Assembly: GCA_007122045.1 (NCBI GenBank)
Contig: SKJM01000825.1
Span: 1-13,556, forward strand
Length of the DNA stretch: 13,556 bases
From: Planctomycetales bacterium
GTDB taxonomy: Bacteria; Planctomycetota; Planctomycetia; Pirellulales; Thermoguttaceae
Reading direction: 5' to 3'
The notes under the pieces were generated by a model. It had not been told where the DNA came from and searched no databases. It worked only from the letters and a program-made list of their open reading frames with translations. Below, one piece after another: positions 1 to 8,406 of this stretch (its first letter is position 1; each line of letters starts with the position of its first letter). Position numbers and translations under genes: made by a program.

Positions 1-2
1 CC

Positions 3-308
3 GCCGCACCGGCGGCCGACACCTGGGAGGTGAAACACTCGGTACTTCGGGACCATGGCGTGCGTGCAACGCTGACGGCCGGCGGAACGGCCGACGGCGT
101 GCAGTGGGCGGTCCAAATGAACGAGGCATCGCAGTTGATCGATGCCCTCTGCCGCACGTGGCCGGTGGGCGATGTCCCACGCGACTCGGCGGAAGCCGGC
201 CTCCACGTGATTCCCTTCGACGATTCCGTCGCGGGAGAACCCTCGGCGGGCGTGCCGCCCAGCGAGGAAGTGGGGCGAGTCGAGGTGCGCGAACCTCGCG
301 CCGCCTGA
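3..308 (+). CDS. C-terminal fragment of an unrecognised protein
   Basis: The reading frame is open from the left edge of the window to a TGA at 306-308, giving at least 101 residues, so the true start lies outside. An internal GTG at 30 is not needed as a start because the frame continues upstream. Third positions are strongly G/C, as in the neighbouring real genes, and the frame ends 11 bases before the convergent cysC stop, both of which favour a genuine gene. The visible part has a mixed hydrophobic and charged region, then an acidic, Pro/Gly/Ala-rich tail. I see no catalytic motif, membrane segment or repeat, and do not recognise the family. Confidence 0.6.
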   Translation, partial: AAPAADTWEVKHSVLRDHGVRATLTAGGTADGVQWAVQMNEASQLIDALCRTWPVGDVPRDSAEAGLHVIPFDDSVAGEPSAGVPPSEEVGRVEVREPRAA

Positions 309-319
309 CGCGGCCGCAC

Positions 320-979
320 TCACCCAATCACCCCCGTCCGCCTCAGGTAGGCGATCACCTCGTCGGCCAGTTGTTCGGCCGTTTGGGTGGCGGCGTCGAG
401 GCGGAGTTCGGGCTTTTCGGGGGCCTCGTAAGGATCGTCGATGCCGGTAAACCCCTTCAGTTCGCCCGCCCGGGCCTTCTGGTATAGCCCTTTTGGGTCT
501 CGGGCTTCGCACACTTCCAGGGGGGCGTCGACGAACGCCTCGATGAAATCGCCGGGCGGGAGCATGGCGCGTACTTCGTCGCGGTCGCGGCGGTAGGGGC
601 TGATGAAGGCCGTAATGGCCACCACGCCGGCGTCGCGGAACAGCTTGGCCACGGCGCCGATCCGGCGGATGTTCTCCTCGCGGTCCTGGGCCGAGAAACC
701 CAGCCCGAACCGTTGGGCGAACGCCTCGTCGTGCCGCTGCCGCAGCAGGGCGGGGCCGGCGTTCAGCCCGTGGCGGATGTTGTCGCCGTCGAGCACGAAG
801 CTGTGGCCCCCCATGGCGTGCAATTTATGGTCCACCAGGTTGGCTACCGTGCTCTTTCCGCAGGCGCTCAGGCCGGTAAACCAAAGGACACAACCTCGAT
901 GTCCATTGAGCGCTTCGCGCTCTTCCGGGGTAACGGCATGCTCGTGCCAGTGGACTTCAACGTGCGGTTCACTACTCAT
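320..979 (-). CDS. cysC: Adenylyl-sulfate kinase (APS kinase)
   Basis: Predicted to phosphorylate adenosine 5'-phosphosulfate with ATP to give PAPS, the sulfuryl donor used in assimilatory sulfate reduction or sulfation; cytoplasmic. The 219-residue product has the P-loop GLSACGKST at residues 36-44, the [10 protein letters not shown] motif at 64-73, [10 protein letters not shown] at 99-108, the [10 protein letters not shown] segment at 125-134 with Ser127 at the usual phosphoserine position, and [20 protein letters not shown] at 163-182, all hallmarks of CysC. Compared with the short E. coli form there is an insert of roughly 18-20 residues (about 74-93) between the DGDN motif and GFS. The ATG at 979 has only a weak AAGG about 10 bases upstream. 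No cysD/cysN sulfate adenylyltransferase gene is present in the window, so the gene looks detached from its pathway partners here. A well-matched promoter lies at 1063-1091. Confidence 0.93.
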   Translation of the reverse strand: MSSEPHVEVHWHEHAVTPEEREALNGHRGCVLWFTGLSACGKSTVANLVDHKLHAMGGHSFVLDGDNIRHGLNAGPALLRQRHDEAFAQRFGLGFSAQDREENIRRIGAVAKLFRDAGVVAITAFISPYRRDRDEVRAMLPPGDFIEAFVDAPLEVCEARDPKGLYQKARAGELKGFTGIDDPYEAPEKPELRLDAATQTAEQLADEVIAYLRRTGVIG

Positions 980-1038
980 TGGGGGGGTGCCTTTGTAGGA
1001 ACGGGGCCTGCCGCGGGGGTCGTACCCCGGCTATGGGA

Positions 1039-1056
1039 CCGGATAAACCGGATAAA
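1039..1056. repeat. Tandem 9-bp repeat at predicted cysC transcription start
   Basis: CCGGATAAA occurs twice in perfect tandem. It lies just downstream of the predicted cysC -10 box, so it covers the expected transcription start. A direct-repeat operator or part of a structured leader are both possible; nothing identifies a regulator. Between it and the cysC start a short hairpin can form from GGGGT/ACCCC at about 1016-1028. Confidence 0.5.
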
Positions 1057-1062
1057 CGTCCT

Positions 1063-1091
1063 ATAATAATGCGCCGGCCGCACCTTTTCAA
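1063..1091 (-). promoter_or_regulatory. Predicted sigma-70-type promoter of cysC
   Basis: On the minus strand TTGAAA (1086-1091, 5 of 6 to consensus) is followed by exactly 17 bases and TATTAT (1063-1068, 5 of 6). Expected start near 1056, giving a leader of about 77 nt before the cysC ATG. It stands out as an AT-rich patch in GC-rich DNA. Confidence 0.6.
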
Positions 1092-1131
1092 CGGCAACCC
1101 ATACTGGGGTCGCATGAATCGGGCAAGGCGG

Positions 1132-1137
1132 TATAAT
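1132..1137 (+). promoter_or_regulatory. Candidate -10 box of glgP promoter
   Basis: A perfect TATAAT sits 50 bases before the chosen glgP ATG in otherwise GC-rich DNA. No good -35 is visible at 16-18 bases upstream, so recognition may need an activator or another sigma factor. It would place the start near 1144 with a leader of about 44 nt. Confidence 0.4.
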
Positions 1138-1187
1138 TTTTGGCTCCACGCCATACCTCCCGAATTGTCATAACTGGAAATCAACCG

Positions 1188-3386
<2,199 letters not shown>

Positions 3387-3389
3387 GCG

Positions 3390-4703
3390 TCAGACAAACG
3401 GCGTCACGCCGGGCAGGGCGACCGGGTACCGGCCTTCTTCGTCGGGCAGGACCGGCGGATCGGCGTCCCAGGCGTAGCTTTCCGGCGCGAGCAATTGTTC
3501 CGAGTTGAGGGCCTGGTCCCACGTAATGGCCTGCCCGGTGTAGTCGACCATGCGGCCGAGGACGCCCAGCATGGTGCTCACCGCCATGAAGTGCCCGTCG
3601 TTGATCGGTTCGCCGTCGCGAATGGCCTTGAACAGGGCCACGTGCTGGAGTTCGTACATGTTGCCGCCGGGCCCGTCGTACCGCCAGTCGGTCTCGCCGG
3701 TGATGCGGTGGCCGAGGATGTCGGCCCGCCCCTTCGTGCCGATGAACAGGTCGGAAACGTCGCTGTACGCGCCGGCCTGTTGGCGGCAGTAGGCGTACAT
3801 GCGGGCGCCGTTGTCGTACTCGTACACGACGGCGTGGTGGTCATAGATGTTCCCCCACTTCGGCTGCTCGGTGCGGACCTGGCGGCCGCCCAGTCCCCAC
3901 GCGCGCACCGGCGGCCGGTCGCCCATGGCCCAGGAGCCCTTGTCGAGGCTGTGCACGTGCTGCTCGGTGTTGAAGTCGCCGGAGAGCCAGTCGAAGTAGT
4001 ACCAGTTGCGCATCTGGTACGTCATTTCGGTGTCGTCCGGCCGGCGTCCGCGGTGCCACAGGGTGCCGGTCAGGTAGGTTTCCTGCATGCACAGCACGTC
4101 GCCGATGGCCCCGTCGAGCACCTGCTGCATGGTGGCCTGGACGGCCGGGTGATAGCGCCAGCAGAAGCCCGAGACGATGTTCAGCCCCTTCTGCTCCGCC
4201 ACTTCGGCGCTGGCCATGACGCTGCGCACGCCGGGGGCGTCGACGGCCATGGGCTTCTCGCAGAAGACGTGCTTGCCGGCATCGACGCACGCCTTCAAAT
4301 GCTCCGGCCGGAAATGCGGCGTCGAGGCCAGCAGAACCACGTCCACGCCGCTGTCGATGACCTTCTGGTACCCGTCGAAGCCGGCGAAGCAGCGGTCGTC
4401 GGGCACGTCGACCCGGTCGGGCTCTCGCTTCTGTAATGCCGCGCGGGTGCTGGGCAGGCGGCCCTCGAAGGCGTCGGCCAGGGCGGTGATTTTGGTGTTC
4501 GGATCGGCGCTCAGCGCGTTGACCGCGGCGCCGGTGCCGCGGCCGCCGCATCCGACCAGCCCCACCTTCAGCGTATCGTCGCCGGCCGCGTGCGCACTGC
4601 GGGCAATCGGCACGCTGCCGGCTGCCGCGGCCAGGGCGCCGGCCTTCAGAAAGCTGCGTCGAGAGGTGCGGGTGGAACCGTGAGAGGTGGAATCGTGGGG
4701 CAT
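3390..4703 (-). CDS. Tat-exported Gfo/Idh/MocA family oxidoreductase
   Basis: A 437-residue NAD(P)-dependent sugar or polyol dehydrogenase-type protein of the Gfo/Idh/MocA superfamily. The N-terminus carries a twin-arginine signal, SRRSFLK at residues 14-20, then an Ala-rich hydrophobic stretch and a likely cleavage after AHA at 37-39, so export as a folded protein is expected. The Rossmann motif GLVGCGGRG is at 48-56, and the family signature HVFCEKPMAVD has EKP at 149-151 with the catalytic Lys150. The ATG at 4703 is chosen over an in-frame start at 4778 because it has GGAG six bases upstream and gives a normal Tat signal. Planctomycetes carry many such exported paralogues; the substrate cannot be read from sequence. 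A second, broken member lies at 8407-9419. A promoter candidate is at 4782-4810. Confidence 0.9.
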   Translation of the reverse strand: MPHDSTSHGSTRTSRRSFLKAGALAAAAGSVPIARSAHAAGDDTLKVGLVGCGGRGTGAAVNALSADPNTKITALADAFEGRLPSTRAALQKREPDRVDVPDDRCFAGFDGYQKVIDSGVDVVLLASTPHFRPEHLKACVDAGKHVFCEKPMAVDAPGVRSVMASAEVAEQKGLNIVSGFCWRYHPAVQATMQQVLDGAIGDVLCMQETYLTGTLWHRGRRPDDTEMTYQMRNWYYFDWLSGDFNTEQHVHSLDKGSWAMGDRPPVRAWGLGGRQVRTEQPKWGNIYDHHAVVYEYDNGARMYAYCRQQAGAYSDVSDLFIGTKGRADILGHRITGETDWRYDGPGGNMYELQHVALFKAIRDGEPINDGHFMAVSTMLGVLGRMVDYTGQAITWDQALNSEQLLAPESYAWDADPPVLPDEEGRYPVALPGVTPFV

Positions 4704-4781
4704 TGCAAACTCCAGAAGGGGGGTTGTGGGGCATGGCAATTGCAAAACCGGCCGGAAAGCGGGCGCCCCCAGCCGCAACCC

Positions 4782-4810
4782 AATATAACCGCGGCCCCGC
4801 CACTTCGCAA
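4782..4810 (-). promoter_or_regulatory. Predicted promoter of the Gfo/Idh/MocA gene
   Basis: On the minus strand TTGCGA (4805-4810, 4 of 6) is followed by 17 bases and TATATT (4782-4787, 5 of 6). The start would fall near 4775, about 72 nt before the ATG at 4703. Confidence 0.45.
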
Positions 4811-4853
4811 CATGCCGCAGCCGGCTTGGCTAACGCGGATTATTCATGACGAT

Positions 4854-4995
4854 GTAGGGTGGTGACAAGCAAGCCAAGACTCTGGCGGGACTTCGGTCGC
4901 TCGCCCGGGCGCGCTGCCGGCGTGCAGCGTGCAAACCAGCCGAGCGTGCCTTGCGCAGTCCCACCGAGAACTTACGCGACCTCGTCCCACCCTAC
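4854..4995. repeat. Short copy of a GTAGGGTGG-bounded repeat element
   Basis: A 142-bp non-coding segment bounded by GTAGGGTGGTGAC (4854-4866) and its near reverse complement GTCCCACCCTAC (4984-4995). Inside the left end are AAGCC, TCGCTCGC (4897-4904) and CTGCCGGCGT (4914-4923), found in the same order in the left end of the element at 6335-7004. No protein is encoded. It is best read as a small non-autonomous or decayed dispersed repeat. Together with 4704-4853 and 4996-5056 it makes up the 353-bp gap between the oxidoreductase and ATPase genes; apart from the promoter and the hairpin listed separately I see nothing else there. Confidence 0.55.
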
Positions 4996-5024
4996 ACGGA
5001 TAATCCGGGCTGATTCGAGTGAGA

Positions 5025-5056
5025 GCAGGCGGTGCACACGGGGCGTTACCGCTTGC
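5025..5056 (-). terminator. Hairpin directly after the ATPase stop codon
   Basis: GCAGGCGGT (5025-5033) and ACCGCTTGC (5048-5056) pair over 8 of 9 positions around a 14-base loop, beginning at the base next to the ATPase stop. There is no T-run after it on the minus strand, so termination is a guess from position and stem strength. Confidence 0.35.
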
Positions 5057-6259
5057 CTACCCCCAGCTACGCCAGGAGAGGACCGTACAGTTCTTGTAGC
5101 GGGTGGAGGCATCGCCACCGTAGACGACCGTGCCGGGGGCATCGGTCAGGCGGGTGGTGTTCTGCCACCAGTGCAGTTCCTTGACGAAATCCGGGTGGAA
5201 GGTCTGGCCCGACTTGGCCTCGACGGGCACCAGCGCGCCGCCGCCGGCCTCGAGCAGCAGGTCGATCTCGTGCCCCGACGCGTCGCGCCAGAAGTAGACA
5301 TCGGGGCGCAGGCCGCGATGCGTATAGTTCTTGATCGCCTCCGAAACCACCCACGACTCGAACACGGCCCCGCGGGAAGCGTGCCAGGCAAGGTCCTCGG
5401 GCGTGCGGATGCGCAGCAGGTAGCACAGCAGGCCGGTGTCGAGGAAATGGAGCTTGGGCGACTTGACCAGGCGTTTATTGAAATTGCGGTGATGGGGTTG
5501 CAGCAGGGTGACGATGAAGCCGGCCTGCAACACGCTCAGCCAGCGCTTGGCCGTGGCATGAGAAACGCCGCAGTCGTTCGCCAGAGCCGAGAAGTTCAGC
5601 AGTTGACCCGCCCGGCCCGCACACAATCCCATGAACCGGGCAAACGTTTCCGGATCGCCCACGTTGATGACGCTCCGCACGTCGCGCTCAATGTAGGTTT
5701 GGTAGTAGTTGGCCAGCCACACCTGCGGCTCGAGCCGTTGGTCGTGGATGCGGGGATACCCGCCGGCGAACAGGGCCTGGTGCAAGTTGCCGCCGGTTTC
5801 CAGGTCGCAGGGCGCCCGGGAGGCAATCTGCTCGATGGGCAGCAGGTCGGCGCGGAGCAACTCGGCCCGGGAAAAGGGAAGCAGGTGGAGCACGTCGCAA
5901 CGGCCGGCCAACGATTGGCTGATCCCGCTCAGCAGCAGGAAGTTCTGGGAGCCGGTCAGGACGAATTGCCCCGGCCGCGGCGACTCGTCGACGATGAGCT
6001 GGATGTACGAGAACAAGTCGGGGACGTGTTGGGCCTCGTCGATGATGAGCCTGGAGCCGAATCGGGCGAGGAATCCGCGGGGGTCGTCGCGGGCCATCCG
6101 GCGGTCGTCGGGCGCCTCCAAGTTGACGTACTCGTACCCCTCGAGTGCGGACCGGGCCAGCGTGGTCTTCCCCGACTGCCGGGGCCCGGTCAGGGTAACC
6201 ACGGGGAATTGTTCGACGGCCCTGCACAGACGGGGGGCGAGGTGACGGGGTATTGGCAT
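5057..6259 (-). CDS. Stand-alone AAA_14 ATPase with DUF4143 domain
   Basis: A 400-residue (from the ATG at 6259) P-loop ATPase of the AAA_14/DUF4143 type. In numbering from the TTG at 6274 (subtract 5 for the ATG form): Walker A GPRQSGKTT at 30-38, Walker B RLIIDEAQ at 75-82, sensor-like LTGSQNF at 106-112, a helix-turn-helix-like stretch after ALANDCGVSHATAKRW, and a C-terminal DUF4143 part with GHEIDLLLEAGG...PVEAKS. Glu336, Asp338, Glu352 and Lys354 form an E-x-D...E-x-K pattern like the PD-(D/E)xK nuclease fold; activity is not established. The ATG at 6259 is chosen because GAGGG lies four to five bases upstream. The role of this widespread family is unknown; it usually occurs as a solitary accessory gene. 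Here it is bracketed by two copies of one repeat family and has a palindrome over its promoter. Confidence 0.9.
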   Translation of the reverse strand: MPIPRHLAPRLCRAVEQFPVVTLTGPRQSGKTTLARSALEGYEYVNLEAPDDRRMARDDPRGFLARFGSRLIIDEAQHVPDLFSYIQLIVDESPRPGQFVLTGSQNFLLLSGISQSLAGRCDVLHLLPFSRAELLRADLLPIEQIASRAPCDLETGGNLHQALFAGGYPRIHDQRLEPQVWLANYYQTYIERDVRSVINVGDPETFARFMGLCAGRAGQLLNFSALANDCGVSHATAKRWLSVLQAGFIVTLLQPHHRNFNKRLVKSPKLHFLDTGLLCYLLRIRTPEDLAWHASRGAVFESWVVSEAIKNYTHRGLRPDVYFWRDASGHEIDLLLEAGGGALVPVEAKSGQTFHPDFVKELHWWQNTTRLTDAPGTVVYGGDASTRYKNCTVLSWRSWG

Positions 6260-6272
6260 GGGTCCCTCTTGC

Positions 6273-6297
6273 AAATTGAATATCCAATGTTCAATTT
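6273..6297. promoter_or_regulatory. Inverted repeat (operator candidate) upstream of ATPase gene
   Basis: AAATTGAA (6273-6280) and TTCAATTT (6290-6297) are a perfect 8-bp inverted repeat separated by 9 bases, in a markedly AT-rich tract. The outer arm coincides with the predicted -10 box and the inner arm falls 14 bases upstream of the start codon, the geometry of a repressor site. An autoregulatory role through the ATPase's HTH-like region is only a suggestion. Confidence 0.5.
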
Positions 6298-6321
6298 ACA
6301 ATACGCCCGCGGCCGTGTCAA
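6293..6321 (-). promoter_or_regulatory. Predicted promoter of the ATPase gene
   Basis: A perfect -35 TTGACA on the minus strand (6316-6321) is followed by 17 bases and TAAATT (6293-6298, 4 of 6). The start would be near 6286, giving a leader of roughly 27 nt before the ATG at 6259. Confidence 0.5.
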
Positions 6322-6334
6322 CCTCCCTGTATAG

Positions 6335-7004
6335 GTAGGGTGGGCCAAACAAGCCGCTTCTTTGGTGGGTCATCGCTCGCTACTGCCGGCGTTATGCATG
6401 CATGTCCGGAATCGATCGTCGACCTGCGCCAACTACACACGATCCGGCTCGACCTGCTGACCGAGTTATGCCGCCGTGGAAAGAGACCCGCGCGTGTTCG
6501 TTCCCCCTTCCGCGAGCACCTCGCCCGGGCATCTGGCCGATACGTATAGCCGAATCGGTCTGCCGGAACCGTACCAGACGGATTGAGCCGCCCTGAGGGC
6601 AGGGCGAATCGGCCTGTTACGGGGCCGGTGCCGCAGCACACCACGCGGCCGGAAATGAGACGCTCGGCACTCTGCCATCAGCGAGCAGACGTTGCCGTCC
6701 GGCGGGCGCAACATGCGGGCGTAATGGGCAACCGTTCCCCTCGGCGCACCATGCGGCCGGAAGCACGCACCGTACACGCTGCCGCGAAGCACGACGGCCG
6801 CGAGGGCCGCATTGCCGTGGTGAGGACTGCCGACTGCACGGGTGCCGTGGCAGCGGGTTGCATGGATCCGCGCGGAGCCCGAGGCGATTGCGCGCGTGGG
6901 TGAACCCGGCTGGATCGTGCCGCAAACCGCAGCGCCGCTCGAACGTGCCATGGGCCGCAGCCATGCATCCGCCGGCCACGGACAGCCGGAACCACCCACC
7001 CTAC
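6335..7004. repeat. Long gene-free element bounded by 10-bp inverted repeats
   Basis: A 670-bp block with GTAGGGTGGG at the left (6335-6344) and its exact reverse complement CCCACCCTAC at the right (6995-7004). The left end shares AACAAGCC, TCGCTCGC (6373-6380) and CTGCCGGCGT (6383-6392), in order, with the shorter copy at 4854-4995. A 21-bp palindrome with one mismatched pair lies at 6345-6365. Inside, CACCACGCGGCCGGAA (6639-6654) recurs with one mismatch at 6747-6762. Open frames exist on both strands, the longest about 177 codons on minus from 6999, but their compositions (rich in Cys, His, Arg, Trp) and lack of any motif or ribosome site suggest they are not genes. Probable repeat element or decayed insertion; no transposase is recognisable. 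Confidence 0.5.
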
Positions 7005-7027
7005 GTACTGGACAATAGCCACGAGCA

Positions 7028-8188
7028 TTACCGCACCCGCAACATGTACCGCAGGAACTCCTCGTCGAGTTCCCGAAGATCGCCGAAGACCTCCTGGAAC
7101 TCCAGGAGCCGCCGCTCGGGGCCGTCTTCGATCAGGGGCTCCTTGTCCGAGAGCGCCCGGAGGTACTCGATGTACTTGTCCGGGTATCGGCGCAGCAGGA
7201 AATAGGTGAGCGACCAAGCCTCGGCGTAGGCGTCGAGCGCCTGCTTGGCGTCGAGGAAGCGCCGGTCGTCGCGCAGGAGGGTTTCGAGCGAGTTGGGCGG
7301 CCGGCGCTGCAGGTAATCGCGGAATTGGGCCAGCCGCGCGCGGTGAACCGCCCCAATGCCCCGCCAGCCCCGGGCGCTGGTGAGGTCCGGCGTCTCGAAG
7401 TACACGGCAATGCCCTCGCTGAACCAGCGGGGGCAATCGCTGTAACGAATGTGCAGCCCGCAGTTGAACGCAATCTGATGCGTGGCCTCGTGGACGATGG
7501 TGGCCACCTGGCGGCCGGCCTCGGGCCGGGACAGCAGGGCGTTGATCTGCGCCGCCGTGGTGGCGGTTCGCGACACCCGGCCCGCCGGCCCGCTGCCCGT
7601 CAGGTCGTACATCACCATGCGGTTGCTGCGCAGGCTGTAATAGCCGATGATCGACTCGATGGCCTCGCCCACCTCCGCCCGCGAGTAACGCACGTACGCA
7701 TCGCGGTTGGCGAACACGATGGCCACCAGGGGGAACTCGGGCTGCTGGATGTCGAAGCCGCGCCGGCGCCAGAAGTTCGTAAACGCCATGTACAACCGCT
7801 CGAACAGCGATCCGCACCACTGGGCGTAGGCCCGCGACGTGTCGTACAGGATCACGTAGTTTGCCGTGTGGTGGACATCGAAGCCGGCGGGCAGTTCGGC
7901 CAGGAGCCGGCGGCCGAGTTCTTCGGGCCCAAGTGACTCGAACGGGTGGTCCAGTGGCGTACGCTCGAGCTGCTCCTCGGGCGGGATCGCCCACAGGGCG
8001 CCGTCGCGGGCCATCAGCAGCACGCCTCCGTCCTGCGCGGTCAGCAGCAGGCGTCCTTCGATGGTGTGCTGCCGCCCCGCGCGCTGGAGCACCACGCGTT
8101 CGACCTGTTCCGCCGCAGCCGTGGCGCAAACCGCTCCCCACACCGCCAGCAGGCAAAGCACCGTCGTGTAAGCCGCTCTGTTATGCAT
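7028..8188 (-). CDS. Secreted DUF1570 protein, putative zinc metallopeptidase
   Basis: A 386-residue protein of the planctomycete DUF1570 type. Residues 1-26 form a Sec signal peptide with likely cleavage after ATAAA, so it acts outside the cytoplasm. A short beta-rich N-terminal part (about 28-75) is followed by the main domain. It contains HEATH at 233-237 and, 20 residues further on, the segment WFSEGIAVYFE with Glu258; this HExxH...E spacing fits gluzincin zinc peptidases, His233/His237/Glu258 being metal ligands and Glu234 the general base. That is inference from motif; substrate and activity are unknown. The C-terminal region is helical and charged. The ATG at 8188 is chosen because an overlapping ATG four bases upstream meets a stop at once. 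The ribosome site is weak (GGTG close to the start). It stands alone, with a perfect palindrome upstream at 8216-8231. Confidence 0.85.
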   Translation of the reverse strand: MHNRAAYTTVLCLLAVWGAVCATAAAEQVERVVLQRAGRQHTIEGRLLLTAQDGGVLLMARDGALWAIPPEEQLERTPLDHPFESLGPEELGRRLLAELPAGFDVHHTANYVILYDTSRAYAQWCGSLFERLYMAFTNFWRRRGFDIQQPEFPLVAIVFANRDAYVRYSRAEVGEAIESIIGYYSLRSNRMVMYDLTGSGPAGRVSRTATTAAQINALLSRPEAGRQVATIVHEATHQIAFNCGLHIRYSDCPRWFSEGIAVYFETPDLTSARGWRGIGAVHRARLAQFRDYLQRRPPNSLETLLRDDRRFLDAKQALDAYAEAWSLTYFLLRRYPDKYIEYLRALSDKEPLIEDGPERRLLEFQEVFGDLRELDEEFLRYMLRVR

Positions 8189-8215
8189 GCATCACCGCTT
8201 GGGTTCCTTTGTCTT

Positions 8216-8231
8216 GATGTGCCCGCACATC
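8216..8231. promoter_or_regulatory. Perfect 16-bp palindrome upstream of the DUF1570 gene
   Basis: GATGTGC and GCACATC flank a central CC, a perfect inverted repeat 28 bases upstream of the start codon. On the minus strand TACACT (8233-8238, 4 of 6 to a -10 box) lies directly upstream of it, with a weak TTTCCA 18 bases further. The palindrome would then cover the transcription start, a classical repressor position. Confidence 0.45.
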
Positions 8232-8304
8232 CAGTGTACTGCGCCCCGCCCCCGTTGGAAAGGATCGCACGGGGAGCATGCCGACGCCCGCCTTGCCGGC
8301 CGAA

Positions 8305-8384
8305 GGGGACAGTCCCATGTTCGCGGCGAAAAAGCGTTATCCTGGACGAATGCCCTCTCCGCCGCGAAAATTGGGACAGTCCCC
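8305..8384. repeat. GGGACAGTCCC inverted-repeat (REP/MITE-like) element
   Basis: The left arm (8305-8328) begins GGGGACAGTCCC and ends TTCGCGGCG; the right arm (8360-8384) is its reverse complement with a few differences and one 1-base gap, ending CGCCGCGAA at 8360-8368. The arms are separated by about 31 bases. Each arm also contains the small palindrome GGGAC-A-GTCCC. The unit lies in the 218-bp gap between the DUF1570 gene and the broken oxidoreductase and encodes nothing. The shape resembles REP-type palindromes mobilised by Y1 (RAYT) transposases; that link is inference. Confidence 0.65.
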
Positions 8385-8406
8385 CGTGAACGGTTACGAA
8401 CTGGAC

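Noticed and set aside
1062..1067. Plus-strand TATAAT at 1062-1067 as a second glgP promoter
   Set aside because: No -35 at a usable distance, and the same bases are better explained as the minus-strand cysC -10 box with a good -35.
3387..3389. Shared terminator between glgP and the convergent oxidoreductase gene
   Set aside because: Only three bases separate the stops and I found no convincing stem with a T-run spanning them.
4704..5056. tRNA or small RNA gene in the gap before the oxidoreductase
   Set aside because: No cloverleaf with a T-loop and anticodon arm could be found; the structure present is accounted for by the repeat element and the hairpin next to the ATPase stop.
6466..6999. 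Possible 177-residue gene on the minus strand in the gene-free block
   Set aside because: Composition is unlike a folded protein, there is no ribosome site or motif, and the frame lies wholly inside the repeat-bounded element.
6391..8192. 13-bp identical sequence GTTATGCATGCAT at 6391-6403 and 8180-8192, possible target-site duplication
   Set aside because: A 13-bp match is expected about once by chance in a window of this size, the sequence is self-palindromic, and the second copy includes the DUF1570 start codon.
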